A stretch of DNA of 64,000 bases, taken from assembly GCF_021601625.1 (NCBI RefSeq), contig NZ_BQHR01000016.1, forward strand, positions 1 to 64,000. Reading direction: 5' to 3'. The notes under the pieces are model-generated. The model saw nothing but the letters and a program-made list of their open reading frames with translations, searched no databases and was not told the DNA's origin. The position numbers were made by a program, and so were the translations under genes. The number at the start of each line of letters is the position of its first letter. Positions within the stretch are counted from its first letter, which is position 1. Below are positions 53,981-63,830 of the stretch, in pieces. Source of the stretch: Pseudomonas paraglycinae (GTDB lineage: Bacteria > Pseudomonadota > Gammaproteobacteria > Pseudomonadales > Pseudomonadaceae).

Positions 53981-54123
53981 TGGGTTATTAGGTATTTGAT
54001 TTAATTAATTAACGTTAGTTTGTAAATTTCTTTGGAATACCAATTGGAATGCCGCGAGAGGTTGGATCGAGCAATATGCTTCGTACCCGTATCTTGCAGA
54101 GGGTGCTCAAAAGGATCATCTGT

Positions 54124-56466
54124 TTACTCGAAACCGGGCAAGCTGAGCATGCCACCCTTAGTGCGCTTACCAAAGCCGGTGGGCATCAGGATTTTGTGCT
54201 TTTTCATCTCTGCGAGTATCGCCAACCATTCGGTTTTGCCAAAGCGCAGTTTCGTGTCGTTCCAGCTATGCATGACTTCGTTCACGATGTCTTTATCGGT
54301 AACCGGTCGGCCCTCTAGGATGAAGTCGTTCCAGGCGGCATAGAGCGTCACAGTCATTTCGCAACGGTCCGTATCCCAGTCCCGCATTAGCTCAATGACC
54401 TGCTCAATCGTGATGCGCTCAGCGGCCGACCAGGCGCTGCTATACGCCTGCCGATGCTGCCCTGCTTGCGAAAGCGGGCGGTAAGCATGGCCAACAGTCT
54501 CGCGCTCGATGCGTTCGTACCACTGATTGTTTTGCAGCTCTCCTTCAACCTTATTCATCAACTGGCGATCGTGGGGGCCGGCGGCGTCGCGCAGGTAATC
54601 ACCTTGGATGGCTGCGATTCTGGCCACGTGCTCGGCTAGGTAAATCACTTTCTGCAGCTTGCGTTGGCCGAAGGTACGTTGACTATGCAGTCGATGAGTA
54701 ATTTCTGCTGCGAGTAAGGTACGGGCTACTTGACGGTCTGTGGGAATGGTAGTCCGTTGGCCGTCTTCGGAAAGGGCTCGTTCGACTAGGGTGCAGGCCA
54801 ACTGTTCGTTCAACTGGCGAGCCTGGGTTAGGCGGGTTTTGAGTTGATTGCAGAGTGCCATGAGCTGATCAACTTTGGCGACGATGCGGTGTTGTTCTGC
54901 AAGCGGTGGCAGCATGACGAGAAAGTTGCGTAACGGTCGCAACGGGATTGTAGGTTGTGCTGTGCCGGTCGTGCTTTGAGTTGCTTGCTCGTATACCCAC
55001 GGGGAGGACAGTAAATAACAGGCAAATGCAGAGTTAAGCAGTTCGCTACCTTTGAGGATCGCAATATGGCGTTGTACGCAAAAATCCCGTGGGCTATCAA
55101 CTGCTATGGGCCGGCCATACGTCGCCCCGACAACTGTATAAAGGATGTCGCCTATTTCTGGGCGACGGTAAAGCGCGATTTGATTGAAGTAATCCTGTGG
55201 TACGAAACGGCAATTTGAGAAATCAAGATGTCCTTTGGTCACGTTTCCGATAGTTAGAAATGCAATTCCGTCAGTGGATTTCGGTGGTGATTGATGGTCG
55301 CCATCTGTAATTACCCTGAACATAGAGCAGAGGCGTGTCCATGCCCATCCTGCGGGTAGAGAGACTCTCTGATCGTACTCGGATATTGGCTCTGGCTTCG
55401 TCACAGCAATCTTGTGTACAGCTGCGTAATCACTTCGATCTTTAGCCAAATGCGCCAGTAGCTCGTCGGCCGGTTCATCACTAGAGACTTGCGGCACCAG
55501 TTTGCCCATCACGGCTAGTTGCAACAGCGTTTGTTTGAGAGCGTCGATGCTGGGTTCGGTGGTGAACAGGGTGTGGAAGTGTTCGGCCAGGCGTTGCCAG
55601 TTGGTGGCGAAGTCGGTAGCGTCGCTGGCTTGGGTCAGGCTGTCGAGCAGCGCTTTTACCAGTTGGGCGTGGGCGCTTCCGGCGTCGGCCTGCTGGGCAT
55701 CCAGCCGGTCGCACAGGGCCATCAGCTCATCGACTTTGGCAACGATGCGGTGTTGTTCGGCGAGAGGGGGCAGTGGAAACGGATTTGCCTCAACAAAGTC
55801 TTTGGGCAATCGTTTCTGACCTGCTGTCCCTGTCATCTTGGTTTCGCCAACAAGCAAGAACTGTGGCGATTTCAGATAGGCCAGTACGTACCTAGGATCA
55901 AGGGTTCCGTTAGCAGGGCGAACAATATGCAACTCAGTCGTGCCCGCGCCCAAGCCATTCATTAGGTTGGAAAAGACGCATGCTTTGCTGTTTTCAAAGC
56001 ATGGTGTGATCTTCGCCACACCAATATCGCCTTCGGCAAAATGCGTGAAACCTTGTTTCACCTCACCCCAGAGGCGAGGTTCTTGCCCATGCTGATCATC
56101 GAAGCGTGTGCCAATAAAAGTCATAGGCACAAACGAGACTTCAAGTGAGTCTGCTGCAGCATTACGAGGGTTAACAAATGCTACTTGCGCTAATGAACTC
56201 CACTTCCAACCTGCTGGCAATTCAAACGTTTCTGCTTCCTCGCCAACCTCTGCCAGCGGCTTCTGCTTCTTGATCTTGCCCTCAGCTACCAACCGCGCCT
56301 TTTCCTCAGCAATGCGCTTGAGCAACTCACTGGCCGGCTCATCACTAGGATCTTGCGGCACCAACTTGCCACGCACCGCCAGTTCCAGAATTAGCTCGCG
56401 CAACTTTTTGATGCCATTGGGTGCACCGGCCAGCAGCGGCAGGTTGTCGATGAGCAGCGCGGTCAT
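54124..56466 (-). CDS. hsdS: type I restriction-modification specificity subunit HsdS with C-terminal extension
   Basis: A 780-residue HsdS. Two target-recognition domains (about residues 80-250 and 370-540) are each followed by the conserved LPPLAEQHRIVAKVDELMALC helical block. Usual EcoAI-family HsdS proteins are near 590 residues; here about 200 further residues (from about 580) form a separate region with RKLQKVIYLAEHVARI, AAGPHDRQLMNKVEGELQNNQWYERIE and MTVTLYAAWNDFIL. That tail vaguely recalls Panacea/DUF4065-type domains, but I am not sure. The start overlaps the hsdM stop as ATGA. It sets the DNA sequence recognised by the complex. Confidence 0.92.
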   Translation of the reverse strand: MTALLIDNLPLLAGAPNGIKKLRELILELAVRGKLVPQDPSDEPASELLKRIAEEKARLVAEGKIKKQKPLAEVGEEAETFELPAGWKWSSLAQVAFVNPRNAAADSLEVSFVPMTFIGTRFDDQHGQEPRLWGEVKQGFTHFAEGDIGVAKITPCFENSKACVFSNLMNGLGAGTTELHIVRPANGTLDPRYVLAYLKSPQFLLVGETKMTGTAGQKRLPKDFVEANPFPLPPLAEQHRIVAKVDELMALCDRLDAQQADAGSAHAQLVKALLDSLTQASDATDFATNWQRLAEHFHTLFTTEPSIDALKQTLLQLAVMGKLVPQVSSDEPADELLAHLAKDRSDYAAVHKIAVTKPEPISEYDQRVSLPAGWAWTRLCSMFRVITDGDHQSPPKSTDGIAFLTIGNVTKGHLDFSNCRFVPQDYFNQIALYRRPEIGDILYTVVGATYGRPIAVDSPRDFCVQRHIAILKGSELLNSAFACYLLSSPWVYEQATQSTTGTAQPTIPLRPLRNFLVMLPPLAEQHRIVAKVDQLMALCNQLKTRLTQARQLNEQLACTLVERALSEDGQRTTIPTDRQVARTLLAAEITHRLHSQRTFGQRKLQKVIYLAEHVARIAAIQGDYLRDAAGPHDRQLMNKVEGELQNNQWYERIERETVGHAYRPLSQAGQHRQAYSSAWSAAERITIEQVIELMRDWDTDRCEMTVTLYAAWNDFILEGRPVTDKDIVNEVMHSWNDTKLRFGKTEWLAILAEMKKHKILMPTGFGKRTKGGMLSLPGFE

Positions 56467-57932
56467 ATCTGGCGCTCCAGGGCTTCGGCCAACACCGCCT
56501 TAAGCTGATCGCGTAGGTCGCTGATTTCGCCTTGTAGCTTGGCGTAATCACGCAACAACTCCTCCGGGTCGTGGCTGATTTGTTCGCCGATATGCGGGTT
56601 CTTGCAGTCCAGGTTCCAGTTGCGGGCTTGCAGCTCTTCGACGCTGACCTGCCAGGCGAATTCGTTCTCCACGCGAGCGGCAAAGCCATTGGCCTCGCTG
56701 CCCCACCAGGCTTCTTCCACGGCGAATTCTTCGATACGCATGGGGCGAGTCTTGGAGTAGTTCTTCACGCCGGCCGGGTAGTGGTGTTCGTAAAACCACA
56801 CCTGTTTGGTTGGCGTGCCCTTAGTGAAGAACAACAGGTTGGTCTTAATGCCGGTGTAGGGGCTGAACACGCCGTTGGGCAGGCGAACGATGGTGTGCAG
56901 GTTGCACTCGGTCAGCAGCTTTTCCTTGATGCGGCTTTTGATGCCTTCGCCGAACAGAAAGCCATCGGGCAGCACCACGGCGGCGCGGCCTCCGTCTTTA
57001 AGCAGTTGCATGATCAGCACCAGAAACAGGTCGGCGGTTTCGCGGGTGCGGAAGGCGGCTGGGAAGTTGGTTTCGATGCCGTCTTCTTCCATGCCGCCGA
57101 ACGGCGGGTTGGCGACGATGCAGTGCACGCGCTCACTCGGGCCCCAGCTGATCAGCGGTTTGCTTAGGGTGTTGTCGTGGCGGATCTGGCTGGGCACCTC
57201 GATGCCGTGCAGGATCATGTTGGTGGTAGCCAGCAGGTGCGGCAGCGGCTTTTTCTCCACGCCGAAGATGCTGGCCTGCAGGATGCGTTCGTCCTCGGCG
57301 GTATTTACATAGCGGCTGCGCTTGTGCTCGATGGCGCAGGTGAGAAAACCACCGGTGCCGCAGGCCGGGTCCATAACTTTTTCGTCCAACTTCGGATCGA
57401 CCATCCGCACCATAAACTCGGTGACCGGACGGGGTGTGTAGAACTCACCAGCGTTACCTGCGTTCTGTAGATCACGCAGTAGTTGCTCGTAGAGGTTACC
57501 GAACTCGTGACGTTCCTGGGCCTTGTTGAAGTCCACGCCTTCCTGAATCTTGTTGATCACCTGGCGCAGCAACTGCCCGGACTTCATGTAGTTGTAGGCG
57601 TCTTCAAACACGCTGCGCACCACGAAGGCTGAGGGCGTGTTGCTGTACTCGTGCAGGTTCTGCAACTGAGGAAAAAGGTTATTGTCGATAAAGTCCTTCA
57701 GCGCATCGCCGGTCATGCCTTCCGGGTCGGCGGCCCAGGTACGCCAGCGGCAGCTGTCGGGAATGGGCGAACGGTAGTTGTCGTCCATCAGTTCCCATTC
57801 CAGCTCGCGGTCATCGAAGATCTTCAGGAACAGCAGCCAGACCAACTGGCCAATGCGCTGGGCGTCGCCGTCTACGCCGACGTCTTTGCGCATGATGTCT
57901 TGAATCGACTTGATGGTGGAGCTAATGGACAT
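56463..57932 (-). CDS. hsdM: type I restriction-modification methyltransferase HsdM
   Basis: A 489-residue N6-adenine methyltransferase: N-terminal helical HsdM domain (MSISSTIKSIQDIMRKDVGVDGDAQRIGQLVWLLFLKIFDD), SAM-binding motif DPACGTGGFLTCAIEH near residue 170 and the catalytic NPPF (about residue 280). Length equals EcoAI-type (type IB) HsdM. It is translated between hsdR (88-bp gap) and hsdS (ATGA overlap). Confidence 0.96.
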   Translation of the reverse strand: MSISSTIKSIQDIMRKDVGVDGDAQRIGQLVWLLFLKIFDDRELEWELMDDNYRSPIPDSCRWRTWAADPEGMTGDALKDFIDNNLFPQLQNLHEYSNTPSAFVVRSVFEDAYNYMKSGQLLRQVINKIQEGVDFNKAQERHEFGNLYEQLLRDLQNAGNAGEFYTPRPVTEFMVRMVDPKLDEKVMDPACGTGGFLTCAIEHKRSRYVNTAEDERILQASIFGVEKKPLPHLLATTNMILHGIEVPSQIRHDNTLSKPLISWGPSERVHCIVANPPFGGMEEDGIETNFPAAFRTRETADLFLVLIMQLLKDGGRAAVVLPDGFLFGEGIKSRIKEKLLTECNLHTIVRLPNGVFSPYTGIKTNLLFFTKGTPTKQVWFYEHHYPAGVKNYSKTRPMRIEEFAVEEAWWGSEANGFAARVENEFAWQVSVEELQARNWNLDCKNPHIGEQISHDPEELLRDYAKLQGEISDLRDQLKAVLAEALERQI

Positions 57933-58020
57933 GGTGTTCTCTCAACGCGTACCGCAAGGGGGGCGAAATTCTACCGGATAGTGGGAGTGAGTGCTTTGGC
58001 ATGTCGTCGGTGTCTAGCCT

Positions 58021-60387
58021 TTAGCTTGCGTAAAGCTCGTCTTCCAGTTCGTGGATTGCCTTGCTGTAACCAGCTTTACCGCCAAATGCCTTGACCAATT
58101 CGATGGGCACACCAATCTGGCTAAACGGTTCAAGCTGCAGGATTTTGATGTCCTCAATATGCTCGATACCGGTATCAGCGTATTTATCCAGCAACGCCTC
58201 CAACACTTGGCGGGCCGCTCCGGAATACTTGGCAAAGTAGTTACGTTTTTTCACCTGCTCGGCTCGCTCACGCCGTGATAGGGCGGGCTGATCGAAGGCG
58301 ACGTGGCAGATCAGGTCGAACGGATCGAGCGGCTTGCCCTGTTTCTTTTCCACTTCTTCGGCCAAGGCTTCCCACATCACACCCTGGATGGCCATCTCCT
58401 CGATGATGGCCTTTTTCTGCTCGGCATCACTCCAACGCCTCAGGAAGTCATCCAGCGAAGCAAACTGTTTTTGCACGCAGGCGCGGGTGTAATCGTGCAG
58501 CGACTCGGTAATCAATCGACCATCCGGACCGTAGTACTGCACGCGCTCGGCGACGACGTAAATCGGGACGCTATCGATGAGGTACTTGATGCGTTTTTTG
58601 CCCTCATCTTCGCCGGTAAAATCCAGGTCATTGCCCTCGTTATCGTTTCCTGCGCTGATGCCATCGTCGTCGGCAAGTGGGTCATCCGGCGGTACAGGTG
58701 AGTCGTCGATATCTGGGGCGTAAATCACCACCGGGTCGCCGTCGAAGGCAGGATCGGCAAACAGCTCGGTAGCCTTTTTGAAGTCCATGATGGTGAACCA
58801 GTACTTGCCGTAATCCTCGTTGATACGAGTACCGCGACCGATGATTTGCTTGAATTCGGTCATCGATTTGATGTGCTGGTCGAGCACTATCAGCTTGCAG
58901 GTCTGAGCATCGACGCCGGTGGTCATCAGCTTGCTGGTGGTGGCAATCACCGGGTAACGCTCTTCGGGGTTGATGAAGTTATCCAGCTCGGCCTTGCCTT
59001 CCTGGTCATCGCCGGTGATGCGCATGACGTACTTGCGATTCTCAGCCACTCGCTCGGGGTTGAGATTGACGAGGGCTTGGCGCATACGCTCGGCGTGGTT
59101 GATGTCGTCGCAGAAGACGATGGTTTTCTGAAATGGATCGGTGGCCGTTAGCAGTTCGGTGACCTTCTTCGCCACCAGTTGGGTGCGCGCTTCGATAACC
59201 AGCGTACGGTCCATGTCCTTTAGGTTGTAGATGCGGTCTTCGATCAGTTCGCCGTTCTTATCGAGCATGCCTTTGTGTGGCCGCCAGCCTTGCAGGTCTT
59301 TGTCGAAATCAATGCGAACCACTTTGTAGGGGGCGAGAAAGCCGTCTTCGATGCCTTGCTTCAGGGTGTAGCTGTAGATCGGCTCACCGAAGTAAGTGAT
59401 GCTTGATACCTCTTTGGTTTCCTTCGGTGTGGCAGTGAGGCCGACATGGGTGGCACCGGAGAAGTAGTCGAGGATTTCACGCCAGGCGGAGTCCTCTGAG
59501 GCGCTGCCACGGTGGCATTCGTCGATCACGATCAGGTCGAAGAAGTCGCGGGAGAACTGCTTGTAGATGTTCATCTCTTCATCAGTGCCGGTGACAGCCT
59601 GATAGAGCGACAGGTAGATCTCGTAGGAGGTATCAATCTGGCGTTTGGCGATTTTGGTCATCGCCTGGCCGAAGGGCTTAAAGTCGTTGTTTTTGGTCTG
59701 GTCGACCAGGATGTTGCGGTCGGCCAGAAACAGGATGCGTTTCTTCTGTTTCGATTTCCACAGTCGCCAGATGATTTGGAAAGCTGTGTAGGTCTTACCG
59801 GTGCCCGTAGCCATCACCAGCAAGATACGGTCTTGGCCGCGCGCCACAGCCTCGACTGTGCGGTTGATTGCATTCATCTGGTAATAGCGAGGCATGCGCC
59901 CGGAGCCGTCGTCGTAGTAGGGGGCTTCGATCTTGCGCTGGGCGGTATTATCCAGACCCTTCCACTGGCAGTAGCGGTGCCAGAGTTCGGCAGGGCTGGG
60001 GAATTGATCAAGGGTGAGTTCGCTTTCTATCTGGCTGCCTGTGCCACTGCGGTCGTGAAACAGGAAGCCGTCGCCATTGCTGGAGAACACGAACGGTACG
60101 TCTAGCGCCTCTGCATAGGCGAGCGCTTGCTGCATGCCGGAGCCAACGGAGTGTTTGTTGTCCTTAGCCTCGATCACAGCGATAGGCAAGTTGGCCTGGT
60201 GATAGAGGATGAAGTCTGCACGGCGTGCTTCGCCACGGCTGTGAAGTTTGCCCCGGACGATAATGCGGCCCTTGGTAAAGCTGACTTCCTCGCGCACCTG
60301 CTTGTGCATGTCCCATCCAGCTTGCTGAATGGCGGGGGCGATGTATTTGCTGCAGATGTCGCGCTCGGAAAGTGATTTCTTGTCCAT
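58021..60387 (-). CDS. hsdR: type I restriction-modification endonuclease/translocase HsdR
   Basis: A 788-residue restriction subunit. The N-terminal nuclease core is visible (RRADFILYH then [27 protein letters not shown]), followed by the DEAD-like translocase with Walker [25 protein letters not shown] (motif II), TATPKETKE (motif III) and [14 protein letters not shown] (motif VI), and a C-terminal EcoEI-type domain. Length fits the EcoAI family. ATG 60387 is the only start before the nuclease domain. All catalytic motifs look intact, so the system is probably active. Confidence 0.96.
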   Translation of the reverse strand: MDKKSLSERDICSKYIAPAIQQAGWDMHKQVREEVSFTKGRIIVRGKLHSRGEARRADFILYHQANLPIAVIEAKDNKHSVGSGMQQALAYAEALDVPFVFSSNGDGFLFHDRSGTGSQIESELTLDQFPSPAELWHRYCQWKGLDNTAQRKIEAPYYDDGSGRMPRYYQMNAINRTVEAVARGQDRILLVMATGTGKTYTAFQIIWRLWKSKQKKRILFLADRNILVDQTKNNDFKPFGQAMTKIAKRQIDTSYEIYLSLYQAVTGTDEEMNIYKQFSRDFFDLIVIDECHRGSASEDSAWREILDYFSGATHVGLTATPKETKEVSSITYFGEPIYSYTLKQGIEDGFLAPYKVVRIDFDKDLQGWRPHKGMLDKNGELIEDRIYNLKDMDRTLVIEARTQLVAKKVTELLTATDPFQKTIVFCDDINHAERMRQALVNLNPERVAENRKYVMRITGDDQEGKAELDNFINPEERYPVIATTSKLMTTGVDAQTCKLIVLDQHIKSMTEFKQIIGRGTRINEDYGKYWFTIMDFKKATELFADPAFDGDPVVIYAPDIDDSPVPPDDPLADDDGISAGNDNEGNDLDFTGEDEGKKRIKYLIDSVPIYVVAERVQYYGPDGRLITESLHDYTRACVQKQFASLDDFLRRWSDAEQKKAIIEEMAIQGVMWEALAEEVEKKQGKPLDPFDLICHVAFDQPALSRRERAEQVKKRNYFAKYSGAARQVLEALLDKYADTGIEHIEDIKILQLEPFSQIGVPIELVKAFGGKAGYSKAIHELEDELYAS

Positions 60388-60637
60388 GGCTGGCTATGTC
60401 CCTATGGCTTGCCGTGGACTTTACCAGATCGGGCTGGAGGCATGCTGCCAGTATTGGCACGCTGGGCTGACACGCAGCGTAGTACGCCCGGAAAGAGGAC
60501 GCTTCTAATCCCTAGTTGCGTCGGTTTGCTCTATCCGCCTAATTGCCACGCACAGAAACGGTGCCTTTCAGGTATATACCTGAGTAAAGCAAACGTCAGA
60601 GTACAGGCTTGCGCCTGATTCGCATGGCGGAGTACGT

Positions 60638-61924
60638 TCACTTATAAAGACTTCGGTACAGGCATGTCCCCGTGTTTTTAATCAATAGCGGAGTGGGCGT
60701 AGGCGTTTGAGCCGCCAAAACACAGTCCGGCTTGGGAAGCACTGCGATGTCCTTGCTTACAACAGGCGCCGCCACTTTCACCTTGGAGTCAGACAACGTA
60801 ATGCATAGATGCGCGTAGCTACCTATCTTCTTCAGTTCGACATTTCTGTGTCGGCCAGGGCAGATCAACAATATGTCCCCAAAGCGAAACTGACGGAACG
60901 CCCTCACACTGTACAAACCATTGGGCCCTCCGTAGGCCTCCAGCTGCCAGAGATTTTTATTAAAAACCTCCTTTGGGTAATCCTTTTCGTCCAGGACATA
61001 ATTCAGCTCGGTATTGTCCCTGATCTTGATCAGATTGCCTGCGGAATAGACCCACAAATCCAAGATTGCAGGAAGTAAAACGGCATTGGCAAAAGTGCAT
61101 ACCAGCATGGCAAGAGCGGCTCGACCGGTACGCTGCAGCACGTTGCCTTCCGATAAATAGAAAGACATAACAGGCGCTAGGTAAAGACACATGATCAACA
61201 AGCAGACGCCGATAGCCCCAAGTGCTTCCCAGCCGTTCTCTCCGCCGCGCCAAGCCATAATACCTAGTTGAGCCGGAAACACTCCGCTCATTGAAGTAAA
61301 AGCGAGCAATAGACCTAGCCATCCAAGCCGAACGGCGCGATAGCCTTTTCTACGCCAAGGTTTACGAGGCCCGGGCGAGAGCTCCAGTACTTTTTCCTTG
61401 AGCGATGATTCGCTGCAGAGGACATGCCACGCTGCCCAAGCAGCAGCAAATGCGACAAGTACGAAAAAGTAGCCAGGAGCAACGGCTATACCAAAGGTTG
61501 AACCCAGTAGATTAAGCGAGAGTAGTCCGTATCCTCCGCCGACAATAAGGCTGAATCGAAAGGCGAGCGTTTTTTCTAACTCCCTTCCGGGCGAACATTG
61601 TGTAATACACATCATGAAGGCTAACGACGGCACTGATACGATAACCAGAAGTGAAGCTAGAACGAGTGAAGTAAAAAACAGCCAAGCTACGAGGTTCGAT
61701 GGGTTTCCCAAAGAGCTCAGAATCAATTCTGGGTGATGGATAAGCCACAAATATTTGGTTAGAAGTGAAGTTGAAATTAATGTCGCTGCCAAGGGAAGCC
61801 ACCATTTGATGTCGGCAAGCAGTCCAGACAGCGCTTGCCGGTAGCTGGTAGGTCTCGATATCTCCGTTGGCGTTTCGGGTAGTGTGTTTTGCGCGGTGGT
61901 CTGCTGTTCCACTTCACCGGTCAT
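60638..61924 (-). CDS. unknown polytopic membrane protein in the restriction island
   Basis: A 428-residue protein not recognised. About seven hydrophobic segments span residues 40-285, followed by a soluble C-terminal part of about 140 residues (ELNYVLDEKDYPKEVFNKNLWQLEAYGGPNGLYSVRAF; CPGRHRNVELKKIGSYAHLCITLSDSKVK) with few charged clusters and several cysteines. No catalytic motif was seen. It lies 250 bases upstream of hsdR in the same direction and so may be the first gene of the island transcript. Codon use is less GC-rich than in the core genes, consistent with acquired DNA. A defence accessory role is possible but unsupported. Confidence 0.6.
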   Translation of the reverse strand: MTGEVEQQTTAQNTLPETPTEISRPTSYRQALSGLLADIKWWLPLAATLISTSLLTKYLWLIHHPELILSSLGNPSNLVAWLFFTSLVLASLLVIVSVPSLAFMMCITQCSPGRELEKTLAFRFSLIVGGGYGLLSLNLLGSTFGIAVAPGYFFVLVAFAAAWAAWHVLCSESSLKEKVLELSPGPRKPWRRKGYRAVRLGWLGLLLAFTSMSGVFPAQLGIMAWRGGENGWEALGAIGVCLLIMCLYLAPVMSFYLSEGNVLQRTGRAALAMLVCTFANAVLLPAILDLWVYSAGNLIKIRDNTELNYVLDEKDYPKEVFNKNLWQLEAYGGPNGLYSVRAFRQFRFGDILLICPGRHRNVELKKIGSYAHLCITLSDSKVKVAAPVVSKDIAVLPKPDCVLAAQTPTPTPLLIKNTGTCLYRSLYK

Positions 61925-61948
61925 TAGAGAGTATTCCTTCCTTGGGGA

Positions 61949-62248
61949 TCAAATGCCATTTGGTCGTTCTGGCTTTGCGAGGTGCGCAATTCTAATAGAA
62001 CGAGACCCCTTTTCAAAACTCGCCACCAATCGCCGGTTATGCCAGATAGCCGTACCTGTCACGCCTAGATTTAACGCCATCTCAACGGAGCTGCGGCTGA
62101 AACACGCCGTAAGCGTCCGGACATCCGGTCTTACGAAGCTAAGCCGGTTGCCAACGATGCGGCAAAACTCTCCGAGTTCACTCGCCCGCTGCCTCGGCAG
62201 GCGAGTGGGGAGGTCCTTTTTCATTTGGCCTCGGGTGTCTTTTTTCAT
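61949..62248 (-). pseudogene. truncated DUF6124 start fused to island DNA
   Basis: The first seven codons (MKKDTRG) and the ribosome-binding site equal the start of the DUF6124 gene at 53269, but the sequence then diverges completely into island DNA and reads on as a 99-codon frame of no recognised family. It marks the edge of the repeat at about 62227. I regard the frame as a fortuitous fusion rather than a real gene. Confidence 0.6.
62179..62207 (+). repeat. hairpin near the island edge
   Basis: CACTCGCC and GGCGAGTG, with an inner TGCC-TC-GGCA stem, form a nested inverted repeat followed by a T-rich stretch on the plus strand (about 10 bases further). It may be an old terminator from island DNA. 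Confidence 0.5.
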
Positions 62249-62386
62249 GACAAGGCTCCATGATTTCAGGCTCCCGGCGAATTCCTTTGGTAAACCATCT
62301 GCCGGGTTGCAGCGGAGCGCGAAGACTAGCGTTTGGAAGCATCTTGAACCAGCTCATGAAAGTCGACGCGTGCTGCGGGAAATTTC

Positions 62387-62869
62387 CTAGGACGCCTGCA
62401 GACAGGAGCGAAGTTCACCCGACGTGAGCGTGTGCTTGAAGTGATGTTCCCACAACCGCACCCCCAGCCCGCCCGAACGATCCAACGAAGAACCCACCGT
62501 CAGATCCGTGAGCAGCGTCGGCTGCAAACCGGCATCGAACAGCGCAAACCCGGCAGCGAGGCAGCAGGTTTCGGTTTGCAGGCCGCAGACCACCACGCGA
62601 TCCAGATTCAGGCTTTTCAGGTATTCGATTGTGTCCGGGGAGGGCGCGTAGCCGTATTTGATGAAGGTGCGGTCTGCGGCGATCAGGCTGTCATCGTCCG
62701 CCGCCGGGTGCCAGCCGAGCTGACGCTGGAATGGTGTGCGGGTTTCATCATGGCGTTCGACTGTTGCGATGCTGGGCAGTTTGCCGATCAGTGATTGAAT
62801 GCCGTCGATCAGCCATTGCGGCGGGGAGAAGCTGGGTTGGACGTCGATGATCAGCAGTGCTTGGCGCAT
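62387..62869 (-). CDS. isochorismatase-family hydrolase (intact copy)
   Basis: A 160-residue cysteine hydrolase of the isochorismatase superfamily, similar to small nicotinamidase-like proteins. The expected triad is present: Asp in LLIIDVQPSFSPP (about residue 9), Lys in FIKYGYAPS (about 90) and Cys in CGLQTETCCLA (about 120). Substrate is not predictable. It lies just after the ssrA terminator, read in the same direction. The copy at 53408-53890 carries an early stop, so this one presumably supplies the activity. Confidence 0.85.
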   Translation of the reverse strand: MRQALLIIDVQPSFSPPQWLIDGIQSLIGKLPSIATVERHDETRTPFQRQLGWHPAADDDSLIAADRTFIKYGYAPSPDTIEYLKSLNLDRVVVCGLQTETCCLAAGFALFDAGLQPTLLTDLTVGSSLDRSGGLGVRLWEHHFKHTLTSGELRSCLQAS

Positions 62870-62899
62870 GAGGTCTCCGGGGATGAATCTCCAGATGCA

Positions 62900-62926
62900 A
62901 CAAGGCCCGCACTGGGCGGGCCTTGT
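62900..62926 (-). terminator. ssrA terminator
   Basis: ACAAGGCCCGC, loop ACTGG, GCGGGCCTTGT: an 11-bp perfect stem 11 bases beyond the tmRNA 3' end, with a short T-containing tail on the minus strand. Confidence 0.8.
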
Positions 62927-62936
62927 CGTTGAGAGT

Positions 62937-63326
62937 TGGTGGAGCCGGGGGGATTTGAACCCCCGTCCGCCAGTACTCCGCTGTCGGTACTACATGCGTA
63001 GCCGTGTCTATTAAGTTAACCCTCAGCGACCCGACGGGCAGGGTGCTTTGGGCGAGTTGTGTAAGTTTTAGCCGCTTTGTCCACAACGTACTGCACGGCG
63101 ATTCTGTTCTATATGACAATCATTTTGGGTTTACAGACATCCCCTGATGATTGCTGGACCCGAAGGTACCAGGAGTGCATGTCAGCTGCAATTAAGCAGC
63201 GAGAGCAGCACCGTATTGGTCGTCATTGGCAACTATAAGAAGTTGCAACAGTGGATTTACGACTTCTGTTACCAAGTCGGCATGCACCTAGAGTTTCGCA
63301 ACCGGCGTCGAATCCTAAACGGCCCC
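62937..63326 (-). ncRNA. ssrA: transfer-messenger RNA (tmRNA)
   Basis: A 390-nt tmRNA. The 5' end GGGGCCGTTTAGGATTCGAC and the 3' end with the T-arm (GGGTTCAAATCCCCC) and encoded GGCTCCACCA form the tRNA-like domain. The tag frame (63230-63192) reads, after the resume alanine, NDDQYGAALAA and stop, so the full tag is ANDDQYGAALAA. With SmpB it rescues stalled ribosomes. Its 3' end is duplicated in degraded form at 53955-53980, marking it as the integration target of the neighbouring island. Confidence 0.97.
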
Positions 63327-63390
63327 GAGCCTGGTGCTCTGTATATCTTGTGAGCAACAAGCCTGCGCAGTGTACGCCAAACGGCTCACA

Positions 63391-63412
63391 AGGCCAACCC
63401 GAAGGTTGGCCT
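63391..63412 (-). terminator. terminator after the small secreted protein gene
   Basis: AGGCCAACC, loop CGAA, GGTTGGCCT is a perfect 9-bp stem 9 bases beyond the stop on the minus strand, followed by TTGTGAG. Confidence 0.75.
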
Positions 63413-63421
63413 GAGCTTCGA

Positions 63422-63700
63422 TCAGTTGTTGGTTCCGCTGGTTTTGCGGATTTCCAGAATGGTTTGCTGGGTTTCAGCCACGCATTCGTCGATCTTGCCC
63501 TGGGCCTTGAGTGCCTGGGCCTTCTGCACACTGGCTTCAACCCGTTGATTCAGGTCGGGTGAGGCCATTGCCTGCGCCTTGGCGTTGTTGATGGTTTGCA
63601 GATTGGCATCGCACAGATCGGCAGGCTTGTCGGCGGCGAACGAAGCAGACGCCATCATCGAGGCAGTAACGAACAGACCTAACAGTACAGAACGTTTCAT
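63422..63700 (-). CDS. small secreted protein, unknown
   Basis: A 92-residue protein with a clear signal peptide (KRSVLLGLFVTASMMASASFA, cleavage after AFA-like SFA) and a mature helical part of about 70 residues with two cysteines (DLCDAN, DECVAE) that could form a disulfide. The ATG at 63700 begins the signal peptide; GAG lies upstream. It faces away from no recognised partner. I do not recognise the family. Confidence 0.75.
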   Translation of the reverse strand: MKRSVLLGLFVTASMMASASFAADKPADLCDANLQTINNAKAQAMASPDLNQRVEASVQKAQALKAQGKIDECVAETQQTILEIRKTSGTNN

Positions 63701-63770
63701 ATGAATCTCCTTGAACTGAGGGATCCAGACTTCGCTGGCCGTCAGGACGGGCAACCGAATGGAGGACAAG

Positions 63771-63786
63771 CCCCGATTGTTCGGGG
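63771..63786 (-). terminator. hairpin after the partial gene
   Basis: CCCCGA, loop TTGT, TCGGGG lies between the partial gene end and the small secreted gene. The minus-strand 3' side is only weakly T-rich. Confidence 0.5.
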
Positions 63787-63830
63787 CCTGTTCTGTGGAC
63801 TGCGGTCGCTCGCAAGGGTTCTATTTTTCT

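Larger units (their letters stand above)
62227..62965. repeat. direct repeat copy 2 (ssrA side)
   Basis: Copy of 53249-53980: DUF6124 start, intact isochorismatase gene, ssrA terminator and the true ssrA 3' end. Substitutions are scattered through the copy, so the duplication is not brand new or came from a related strain. Confidence 0.88.

Noticed and set aside
53981-62226. Complete mobile element with integrase
   Set aside because: No integrase, transposase or relaxase gene was found; the ends suggest past integration only.
61949-62248. 99-codon frame beginning MKKDTRG as a separate gene
   Set aside because: Only the start is derived from DUF6124; the rest is accidental read-through into island DNA, so it is listed as a remnant.
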